Assembly: GCA_018882825.1 (NCBI GenBank)
Contig: VERC01000109.1
Location: 1 to 7,678 of the forward strand
Reading direction: 5' to 3'
Length of the DNA stretch: 7,678 bases
From: Acidimicrobiia bacterium
GTDB lineage: Bacteria > Actinomycetota > Acidimicrobiia > Acidimicrobiales > Acidimicrobilacustridaceae
Shown here piece after piece: positions 1 to 5,540 of this stretch. The position numbers were made by a program, and so were the translations under genes. Position 1 is the first letter of the stretch. Each line of letters begins with the position of its first letter. Below the pieces are notes generated by a model that saw only the letters and a list, made by a program, of their open reading frames with translations, had not been told where the DNA came from and searched no databases.

Positions 1-2
1 TC

Positions 3-311
3 CCGTGGATCTCGGCGATCCTCCTCGGTGTCATCACCGCCTCGTTCGGTGGTCTGCTCGCCGACAACATGGCCGGCCAACAGGCCACCATCGCCAAGCA
101 GGCGCACTGGGTCGGGTCGGCGCTCGTCGTCGGATCGGTCACCTTCGTGCTGGTGTCGCAGGTCGTTCCGTTCGCGCTGGCGGTGGTGCTCTCGGTGGCG
201 GTGACGGCGTCGTTGCGGTTCTTCAGTCAGTTCCTGAACTGGCCGTCACCCTCATGGCCGGGGGAGTTGCACGGTGACGGCTCCGAACATGGAGGAGTGG
301 ATCGTTCATGA
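3..311 (+). CDS. TRIC/UPF0126-type membrane channel protein, C-terminal part (5' end outside window)
   Basis: The reading frame is open from the first base of the window and ends at TGA 309-311, leaving 102 residues of a longer protein. What is seen: a hydrophobic, glycine-rich segment near residues 1-20 (ILLGVITASFGGLLADN), then about 17 polar residues, then hydrophobic stretches at about 37-57 and 57-71, and a basic/aromatic end (LRFFSQFLNWPSPSWPG) followed by a short polar tail. This order matches the second half of bacterial TRIC (trimeric intracellular cation channel, formerly UPF0126/YicG-like) proteins. They have two three-helix repeats with a conserved glycine motif and finish with a similar R-x(5)-W-x-P segment. 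The usual GGxxRD motif here reads GGLLAD, so the copy is divergent. By family it would be an inner-membrane cation channel. It overlaps the nitrilase gene by 4 bases, implying cotranscription. A different small multi-pass membrane protein is possible because the N-terminal half is missing. Confidence 0.62.
   Translation, partial: PWISAILLGVITASFGGLLADNMAGQQATIAKQAHWVGSALVVGSVTFVLVSQVVPFALAVVLSVAVTASLRFFSQFLNWPSPSWPGELHGDGSEHGGVDRS
291..297 (+). promoter_or_regulatory. Shine-Dalgarno for the tandem nitrilase gene
   Basis: GGAGGAG lies inside the end of the upstream membrane-protein gene, 10 bases before the ATG at 308. It is the strongest purine-rich site nearby and supports that start. Because the ATG overlaps the upstream stop codon (ATGA), it also suggests translational coupling. 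Confidence 0.7.
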
Positions 312-2155
312 CACGCCCGACAGCACCGTTCAAGGTGGCGTCCGTCGAGTTCAATCCCGAGATGTTCGAGTTCGATCGCAACCTCGCCCGGGCCTGTGAG
401 GTCATCACCGAAGCGGCCACCGCCGGCGCCCGCCTGATCGTGCTCCCCGAAGCGGCGCTGTCCGGCTACATCTACGCCGATCTCGATCAGTTGCGTCCCT
501 ATCTGGACGAGGTCCCGGGCCGGGCCACCGATGCGATCGCCGTGATCACCGCCGCGCACGGTTGCCACGTGGCGATCGGGATCTCCGAGATCGACCGGTC
601 GACGGGGCTCACCTACAACACGGGAGCGTTGATCGGTCCCGACGGCTACATCGGCAAGTACCGCAAGAACGGCCTGAACCCGTCCGACATCGCATGGTTC
701 GTGCCGGGCAACACCGGGTATCCGGTGTTCGAGACCGAACTCGGCAACATCTGCATGATCATCTGTTACGACGACACCTACTGGGAGCCCGCTCGCATTC
801 CGGCGATCAAGGGTGCCGATCTCATCGCCTACATCTGTTCATCGGATCGGGTCGTGCCCCATGGCGACGAGACCCCGCCGGGCACCCATTCGACGATCGC
901 CGCCATCCAGCAGTTGTGCGCATGGAACGGTCTGGCGATGGTGGCCGCCGATCGGAACAACGCCGAGACGAATCCGACCACCGGTGTGACCGTGACCTAT
1001 GGAGGTAGTGCGTCGATCTGGCAGGCCACCGGTGAACGCATCGCCCATGCGCCGGCGACCGATCGCAACACGACGGTGGCGAATCCCGGAACGATCATCT
1101 ACGCCGAGATCGACCCGGCGCGGTTCGACAACGATCAGAAGGACACGTTGTCGCGACGCCGCCCCGAGCTCTACGGACCGTTGGCGTTCTTCCGGGCACC
1201 GTTCGACCCGCTGGCCTCCACCGAGGGCATCGACGTGGTCGCCGACGCGCTGCAGTACCCGATCGACACCGGCGACTTCGACGCCAACGTGGAGCGGGTC
1301 GATGCGTTGGTGCGGACCCTGGAACAGGGTGGACGCGCCGCAGGACTTCTCGTGCTCCCGGCGTTCTCGTTCAGCGGATGCCCCGAGTCGAGCGCCCAGG
1401 CCGAGTCGATGGCCGAGGGCGCACTCGGACGTTCGGTGCAGGTGGCGAGCGATCTCGCCACCCGGACGGGCCGACATGTGGTGTGCAGCCATGTCGAGCG
1501 CGACGGCGAACGACTGTTCCATCGCTGTGTGATCGTCGAGCCGGGCGGCACCGTGGTGGGCACCTATCGACAGACCCATCTCGATCCGTCGATGGACTGG
1601 GCGACGCCGGGCTCGGACCTGCCGGTGTTCGACACGGCCATCGGACGCATCGGGATGCTCGCCTGCGAGGACGTGCGGTTCCCGGAAGCGAGCGGAGTGC
1701 TGGCCATGCGCCGGGCCGATCTCATCGCAGTGCCGACCCGCTGGCAGGGCACCTACGGGGGCTGGCTCCATGACGCCGCCGGGCTGTTCGCCCATCGCTA
1801 TCCGACGAACACCATGGCCCACTGGTATGCGGTGGCCAAGACCTCACAGGCTTACACCGTGGTCGCCAATGCGGTCGGACAGGGGAGTCAGGGATCGAGC
1901 GGCATCTTCACCATCGACCCGGTGGACTCGGACGAACCACCGGTGGTGGGATCGATCGACGGCACCGAGATCGTGTCGATGCGGTTCCGCACACTGGCCG
2001 ATCCGACGTCGTGGATGAGCCAGGACCGCCTGATCGGTGGTCGTCGGGCCGATCTGGCCGTGCCGCTCGTGCTCGATCCGTCGTCAGCGCAGTTCGCGCA
2101 GTGGCGTGACGCACCGGGCTTCGACCTCGGGAGTTGGTCGGCCTATCGGCAGTGA
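308..2155 (+). CDS. Tandem carbon-nitrogen hydrolase (nitrilase superfamily), second domain catalytically degenerate
   Basis: This 615-aa protein carries two nitrilase-superfamily domains, twice the usual 260-350 aa. Domain 1 (about residues 7-300) has the full triad: Glu48 in IVLPEAALSGY, Lys120 in KYRKNGL, and the nucleophile Cys153 in MIICYDDTYWEPAR, followed by the family-like RRPELY near 285-289. It should hydrolyse a non-peptide C-N bond (amide, carbamoyl or nitrile) by a Cys-thioester mechanism. Domain 2 (about 310-595) keeps the fold motifs and Cys453 in GMLACEDVRFPEA, but the Glu position is Ala352 (LVLPAFSFSG) and the Lys position is Gln422 (TYRQTHL), so it is probably inactive as a hydrolase and structural or regulatory. 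There is no signal peptide, so the protein is cytoplasmic. The start is set by GGAGGAG 10 bases upstream and by the 4-base overlap with the TRIC-like gene. The substrate cannot be named: no glutaminase, synthetase or acyltransferase partner is fused or adjacent. Confidence 0.88.
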   Translation: MTRPTAPFKVASVEFNPEMFEFDRNLARACEVITEAATAGARLIVLPEAALSGYIYADLDQLRPYLDEVPGRATDAIAVITAAHGCHVAIGISEIDRSTGLTYNTGALIGPDGYIGKYRKNGLNPSDIAWFVPGNTGYPVFETELGNICMIICYDDTYWEPARIPAIKGADLIAYICSSDRVVPHGDETPPGTHSTIAAIQQLCAWNGLAMVAADRNNAETNPTTGVTVTYGGSASIWQATGERIAHAPATDRNTTVANPGTIIYAEIDPARFDNDQKDTLSRRRPELYGPLAFFRAPFDPLASTEGIDVVADALQYPIDTGDFDANVERVDALVRTLEQGGRAAGLLVLPAFSFSGCPESSAQAESMAEGALGRSVQVASDLATRTGRHVVCSHVERDGERLFHRCVIVEPGGTVVGTYRQTHLDPSMDWATPGSDLPVFDTAIGRIGMLACEDVRFPEASGVLAMRRADLIAVPTRWQGTYGGWLHDAAGLFAHRYPTNTMAHWYAVAKTSQAYTVVANAVGQGSQGSSGIFTIDPVDSDEPPVVGSIDGTEIVSMRFRTLADPTSWMSQDRLIGGRRADLAVPLVLDPSSAQFAQWRDAPGFDLGSWSAYRQ

Positions 2156-2424
2156 GTGGACCGAGGGCCACGAGTCGACCCGAGTCCTCACCTTTCCAGC
2201 CGTCTGGTGCGTCGTCGGTCGGCTCGGCGGCGTTCACTCGCTCAGGCGCGAGTCGACGGCGATGACTGTGATCCTCATCGTGATCGTCGACTCGATCGGC
2301 GCGAACCGACATCACCGATCCCGATCTGTCAGCATGACGGTTCGATGGGCGCGCCGATCGGTGGTTTGGTGGATCGGCCTGGACCATCCAAGGGTGTGCG
2401 CGACGACGAGCGGGGTGGCAGGAC
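2156..2424 (+). other. Intergenic region between nitrilase and DUF2130 genes
   Basis: I see no credible gene here; the open frames are unsupported extensions. Just after the nitrilase stop, GTGAG..GAC and GTCCTCAC (2153-2194) can pair with a two-base bulge before ACCTTTCC, a weak terminator-like structure. A second small stem is ACTCGC/GCGAGT (2236-2253, 6-base loop), and a third is GCCGATC/GATCGGC (2353-2378, 12-base loop) just ahead of the DUF2130 gene. Seven GATC sites fall between 2270 and 2375. There is no TA dinucleotide anywhere in the gap, hence no TANNNT -10 box, and the DUF2130 promoter could not be placed. GGGGTGG at 2412-2418, six bases before ATG 2425, is the best ribosome-binding site. 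Confidence 0.5.
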
Positions 2425-3621
2425 ATGCATGAGATCAGTTGCCCGAAGTGCGGGACGACGTTCACCATCGACGAGGCCGGATACGCCGACATCCTTCGTC
2501 AGGTTCGGGACGACGCGTTCGACAAGGCGCTGCGCGAGCGGATGGAACTGGCGGAGCAGGCGAAGATGTCGGCGATCGACCTCGCTGTGGCCACGGTGAA
2601 GAACGAACTCAAGGACGAGTCGGCGGAGAAGGATCGCGAGATCGAGACCCTCAAGGCCGCGATCGCAGCGGCGGACATGGCGAAGGAGTTGGCGCTCGCA
2701 AAGGCGCTGGGAGAGGTCGAGAAGGAACGCGACGCACTGAAGAACGAGTTGAAGACGAAGGATGCCGAGACGAAGCTGCTCGAATCCAGCCTCAAGGAGA
2801 GGTACGAGATCCAGATCAAGGACCGCGACGATGCGATCGAGCGGCTCAAGGATCTCAAGGCGAGGCTCTCGACGAAGATGGTAGGCGAGACCCTCGAACA
2901 GCACTGTGAGATCGAGTTCAACCGGATCCGCGCCACTGCCTTCCCGCACGCGTACTTCGAGAAGGACAACGACGCCAGTTCGGGCAGCAAGGGCGACTAC
3001 ATCTTCCGCGACTCCGACGAATCGGGTACGGAGTTCGTGTCGATCATGTTCGAGATGAAGAACGAGAGTGACACGACTGCCGCGAAGAAGAAGAACGAGG
3101 ACTTCTTCAAGGAGTTGGACAAGGACCGGACGGAGAAGGGTTGCGAGTACGCGATCCTCGTGTCGCTGCTGGAGCCGGACAACGAGCTGTACAACACCGG
3201 AATCGTGGACGTCTCTCATCGGTTCCCGAAGATGTACGTGATTCGTCCTCAGTTCTTCATCCAGATGATCACGCTCCTTCGCGATGCCGCACGGAACTCG
3301 CTCGCCTACAAGCAGGAACTGGCGAGGGTTCGGGAACAGAACATCGACATCACGAACTTCGAAGATGACCTCGAGGCGTTCAAGACCGGCTTCGCCCGAA
3401 ATTACGACCTTGCATCGAGGAAGTTCGAGACCGCCATCGCCGAGATCGACAAGGCCATCAAGGCGCTGGAGAAGACCAAGCAGGAACTGCTCGGTTCCGA
3501 GAACAACCTGAGGCTCGCGAACAACAAGGCCGGGAACCTCACGATCAAGAAGCTCACCAAGAACAACCCGACGATGGCGGCGAAGTTCAAGGAGCTGGAG
3601 GTCGGCACGTCGGACGACTAG
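2425..3621 (+). CDS. DUF2130-family coiled-coil protein with predicted PD-(D/E)XK nuclease-like domain
   Basis: This 398-aa protein has the layout of the DUF2130 family. Residues 6-9 form a CPKC knuckle ([10 protein letters not shown]), half a zinc ribbon that could be completed by dimerisation. Residues about 25-150 are an almost unbroken charged coiled coil rich in Lys, Glu and Ala. Residues about 152-290 form the conserved domain, with [15 protein letters not shown] (Glu155/Glu158), [10 protein letters not shown] (Asp191) and [11 protein letters not shown] (Glu210-x-Lys212). This E...D...ExK order is that of PD-(D/E)XK nucleases and resembles RmuC, which also joins a coiled coil to such a domain. 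A second helical coil (about 300-360) and a Lys-rich tail follow. The family has no settled function that I know of; nuclease activity is my inference. There is no signal peptide, so it is cytoplasmic. The start is supported by the CPxCG motif right at the N-terminus and by GGGGTGG 6 bases upstream. It stands alone, converging on the lipoprotein gene. Confidence 0.88.
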   Translation: MHEISCPKCGTTFTIDEAGYADILRQVRDDAFDKALRERMELAEQAKMSAIDLAVATVKNELKDESAEKDREIETLKAAIAAADMAKELALAKALGEVEKERDALKNELKTKDAETKLLESSLKERYEIQIKDRDDAIERLKDLKARLSTKMVGETLEQHCEIEFNRIRATAFPHAYFEKDNDASSGSKGDYIFRDSDESGTEFVSIMFEMKNESDTTAAKKKNEDFFKELDKDRTEKGCEYAILVSLLEPDNELYNTGIVDVSHRFPKMYVIRPQFFIQMITLLRDAARNSLAYKQELARVREQNIDITNFEDDLEAFKTGFARNYDLASRKFETAIAEIDKAIKALEKTKQELLGSENNLRLANNKAGNLTIKKLTKNNPTMAAKFKELEVGTSDD

Positions 3622-3693
3622 CGGGTGATCGCACGGGAACCCGCCGCCTCGGCCTTCGAGTCACCGGTGAGCCGGATGGCCGAGTCCGGCCTC
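3621..3693. terminator. Hairpin-rich convergent gap, possible bidirectional terminator
   Basis: The DUF2130 gene (+) and the orphan lipoprotein gene (-) converge here. Several stems compete: GCGGGT/ACCCGC (3621-3626 with 3639-3644), CTCGGCC/GGCCGAG (3648-3654 with 3678-3684), and GAGCCGGA/TCCGGcCTC (3669-3676 with 3685-3693, one bulged C, 8-base loop). A perfect 10-base palindrome, TCACCGGTGA, sits at 3661-3670. There is no T-run on either side, so it would be an atypical, GC-only terminator. Position is the main support. Confidence 0.38.
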
Positions 3694-3698
3694 GAGCC

Positions 3699-5297
3699 CT
3701 ACATGACGCCGGGGACCCGAAGGAGTTCGACGACAGTTCCCTGAGGCCGTCCGAACTGGCACTCCACCCATGCACCCCATCCCAGGGTGCCGTTCACTCG
3801 CTTGCCGTTGACGTCCATCGGAGCGGTGGTGGACACCGGCGCCCACGAGAACTCGATCGGACGACCAGCGGCGAACCGGTCCCATGTGTTCCGCAATCGG
3901 GTCTCAGGCGTGAAACTCGGTCGCACGAACCTTTCGTACCCTCCTCTGTCCGAAGCCTTCGGGTAGTCGGCGCGGAGCCGCACCTCGTTCGGACTGAACT
4001 CAGGCGGAGAGGACACCGGTCGCACGCGGGAGGAGCAGGAGTCGGTGGCCGAGGCGGTGTCGGCGAGCCAGTTGACGTCGAGATTCGTCCACGTACCGAG
4101 ACGGATCTCCTGTCCGTACTCACGCTCGCTCCCGATCAGTTCGAGTCTGGGGTAGCGCGCCCGCTGGATCGGGGTCTTCACCGTGTACCAACCATCGACG
4201 GGCATGGCCCTGGGGATCTTGGAGAAACTCTCCAGCGGTGCGTAGGTGCCGATGATGCGGCCGAGGTCGACGAGGTCCGTCGGGGTGAGGGCACGGCCGG
4301 CGCGGATGGGCGCCTCGCTGAGCAGCCATGCCTTGCCTGCGTCAGCGAGGACGACACCGAATCCATTGATCTCGGGAAGCGCGTAGTGGGCAGCCGTTCC
4401 CGACACGCTGCTGCGTGGTGTGGGGGCGGCGATGGAGGCGTCGGCCTCGGCCTGACGGCGGCTGGCGGCCGCGCTCCCCCCTGACATCCCGGCTGACAGC
4501 ACGGTGAGGAAGCCGTATTCACTGAAGGTGTCGGACCAGTACCTGTTGTCCTGATTCTGGGCAGTGGCCAGTTCGGGTGTGATGACCGGGACGGTGTCGC
4601 TGGCCTTGACCGCAGCGGCAGTCACCCCCGCTGCCGTGTCCTGCGCGCGCTTGTTGAAGAGCCAGATCGCTGTGGCCAGACCGTCGTCGAACCCGGGTGC
4701 GGAACCGGTGAACCACGAAACGGTGGCGGCCAGATCACGAGGAAGTTCGGCCGCCTTGGCGAGGAAGTACCTGCGGGTGGTGGGAATGGCGGTCACGGCG
4801 TCTTCCGCCGGATCGTCGCTCCGACCGGTATACGGCTTGCAGGTCCCCAGACTGCTCGACGCGCACTCGGCGAGGGCCTCGTACGCCCGGACCGCGAGAT
4901 CGAGGTTGGTCACCATCGGCCGCAGACTGTCGGTGGCCTGTCGCAGACTCGGGTTGCGGATGAGACTGCGGATCGAGTCGAGTTCGCCGAGTGCCTGCTG
5001 TTGGTCGGCCGCCATTCCGGCCCGAAGGGTGCGGACGTCGGCCAACGTGGCGCGGATATTGGCCAGGTCCGATGCCTGACAGGGTTGACTTCTCTCGCGG
5101 TCCGCCAGGCACGATTCCAGCGCGGTCAGTGCGGCTGTGGCGCCTCTCACCAATTGACCGGCAACCGCCGGTGCTGCTGCTTCCCGAGTGGACTCCTCAT
5201 CCCATCGAGCACTCGACGAACTGCACGCCGTCGCCACCAACGTCAAGATCACGACCACGGCGATCGCGCCGCGGCCCCGTCGATTCCGTGTGCCCAC
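3699..5297 (-). CDS. Large secreted lipoprotein of unknown function
   Basis: I do not recognise this protein. From the GTG start it is 532 aa. The N-terminus is basic (GTRNRRGRG) and is followed by a hydrophobic stretch and a lipobox, TLVATAC, whose Cys25 would be lipidated, placing the protein on the outer face of the membrane. Next comes a mostly helical region (about 40-190, Ala/Leu/Arg-rich), a middle part with aromatic patches, and a C-terminal part (about 360-532) richer in beta-type residues and tryptophan. Besides the lipobox Cys there are exactly six cysteines, spaced as three plausible pairs: 63/73, 145/153 and 421/513. The GTG is chosen because AGGAG sits 7 bases upstream. An in-frame ATG at 5316-5318 would give 539 aa but has no Shine-Dalgarno. 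The gene converges on the DUF2130 gene and no operon partner is visible. The frame and lipobox are clear; the function is open. Confidence 0.85.
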   Translation of the reverse strand: MGTRNRRGRGAIAVVVILTLVATACSSSSARWDEESTREAAAPAVAGQLVRGATAALTALESCLADRERSQPCQASDLANIRATLADVRTLRAGMAADQQQALGELDSIRSLIRNPSLRQATDSLRPMVTNLDLAVRAYEALAECASSSLGTCKPYTGRSDDPAEDAVTAIPTTRRYFLAKAAELPRDLAATVSWFTGSAPGFDDGLATAIWLFNKRAQDTAAGVTAAAVKASDTVPVITPELATAQNQDNRYWSDTFSEYGFLTVLSAGMSGGSAAASRRQAEADASIAAPTPRSSVSGTAAHYALPEINGFGVVLADAGKAWLLSEAPIRAGRALTPTDLVDLGRIIGTYAPLESFSKIPRAMPVDGWYTVKTPIQRARYPRLELIGSEREYGQEIRLGTWTNLDVNWLADTASATDSCSSRVRPVSSPPEFSPNEVRLRADYPKASDRGGYERFVRPSFTPETRLRNTWDRFAAGRPIEFSWAPVSTTAPMDVNGKRVNGTLGWGAWVECQFGRPQGTVVELLRVPGVM

Positions 5298-5304
5298 TTG
5301 CCCG

Positions 5305-5309
5305 CTCCT
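5305..5309 (-). promoter_or_regulatory. Shine-Dalgarno deciding the GTG start of the orphan lipoprotein
   Basis: On the - strand AGGAG is followed by 7 bases (CGGGCAA) and then GTG at 5295-5297, ideal spacing. The sequence before the alternative ATG (5316-5318) is not purine-rich. The GTG start also gives a compact 24-residue lipoprotein signal. Confidence 0.65.
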
Positions 5310-5350
5310 CGTCTGCATCCATTAGCGACGTCCGCAGCACAGGCGCCGTG

Positions 5351-5364
5351 GTTCGGAAACGAAC
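5351..5364. terminator. Short perfect hairpin between lipoprotein start and tRNA-like sequence
   Basis: GTTCG-GAAA-CGAAC is a 5-bp perfect stem; read on the + strand the loop is a GNRA tetraloop. On the - strand it lies 7 bases beyond the 3' end of the tRNA-like sequence, where a terminator or 3' processing signal would be, and upstream of the lipoprotein gene. There is no T-run. Its function is inferred from position only. Confidence 0.25.
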
Positions 5365-5371
5365 GCTACTC

Positions 5372-5453
5372 GGTGTGCGGAGGGACTCGAACCCGCAACC
5401 CTCCGATCCGCCGGTCGAACGGGCACCATGGCGATTCGTCCGTGCCCGCTCAC
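5372..5453 (-). pseudogene. Degenerate tRNA-like sequence (tRNA-Arg-related 3' half)
   Basis: The 3' half is clearly tRNA-derived: it has the TTCGAGT T-loop and variable-region bases, and 30 of 33 positions match the tRNA-Arg(ACG) further right in this window. The 5' half can be forced into a cloverleaf: GTGAGCG pairs with CGCACAC at 6 of 7 acceptor positions, TTCGA pairs with TCGGA as an anticodon stem, and GCAC/GTGC forms a D-stem. Several features argue against function: a 15-base D-loop, an 8-base anticodon loop without U33, a C-T mismatch in the T-stem, no T8, and a C discriminator. No CCA is encoded. It may be a decayed tRNA-Arg paralogue or a tRNA 3'-end duplicate left by integration. 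Confidence 0.45.
5378..5410 (-). repeat. tRNA-Arg 3'-half direct repeat, distal copy
   Basis: This 33-base block matches 6957-6989 (inside tRNA-Arg) at 30 positions, in the same orientation; the first 17 bases on the + strand are identical. The two copies start 1579 bases apart and bracket the beta-propeller gene, as attL/attR copies of a tRNA 3' end would. It could equally be shared ancestry of two tRNA-Arg genes. Confidence 0.6.
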
Positions 5454-5501
5454 GACGTTGGGACCCGACCCGGTTCCGGTGGATCAGTTCCTGGGGAAAC
5501 G

Positions 5502-5532
5502 CCACTATGGAGTCCACTACTTTCTGTATAGT
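5502..5532 (+). promoter_or_regulatory. Promoter for a leaderless transcript of the beta-propeller gene, with a 12-base-period direct repeat
   Basis: TATAGT at 5527-5532 fits the actinobacterial TANNNT -10 box and ends 8 bases before ATG 5541, so transcription should start at or next to the A of the start codon. No Shine-Dalgarno is present (TTTCCCGAC precedes the ATG). No good -35 hexamer is seen. In its place lies CCACTA-TGGAGT-CCACTA (5502-5519), two identical hexamers one helical turn apart, a plausible activator site. Confidence 0.5.
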
Positions 5533-5540
5533 TTCCCGAC

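Noticed and set aside
839..1822. 327-codon open frame on the - strand inside the nitrilase gene
   Set aside because: It is antisense to a gene with clear catalytic motifs. Long antisense frames are common in GC-rich genes, and the Arg/His/Gly-rich product shows no motif.
2153..2194. Intrinsic terminator after the nitrilase gene
   Set aside because: The stem is bulged with a long loop, and only TTT follows. It is described under the intergenic region but is too weak for its own call.
2329..3219. 296-codon open frame on the - strand across the DUF2130 gene
   Set aside because: It is the complement of a lysine/glutamate-rich coiled coil. The Leu/Arg/Val-rich product is a codon-bias artefact, and the sense protein matches a known family.
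5372..5453. Possible selenocysteine tRNA because of the long D-stem
   Set aside because: There is no UCA anticodon, no long variable arm, and no 8-bp acceptor. The 3' half is closest to tRNA-Arg.
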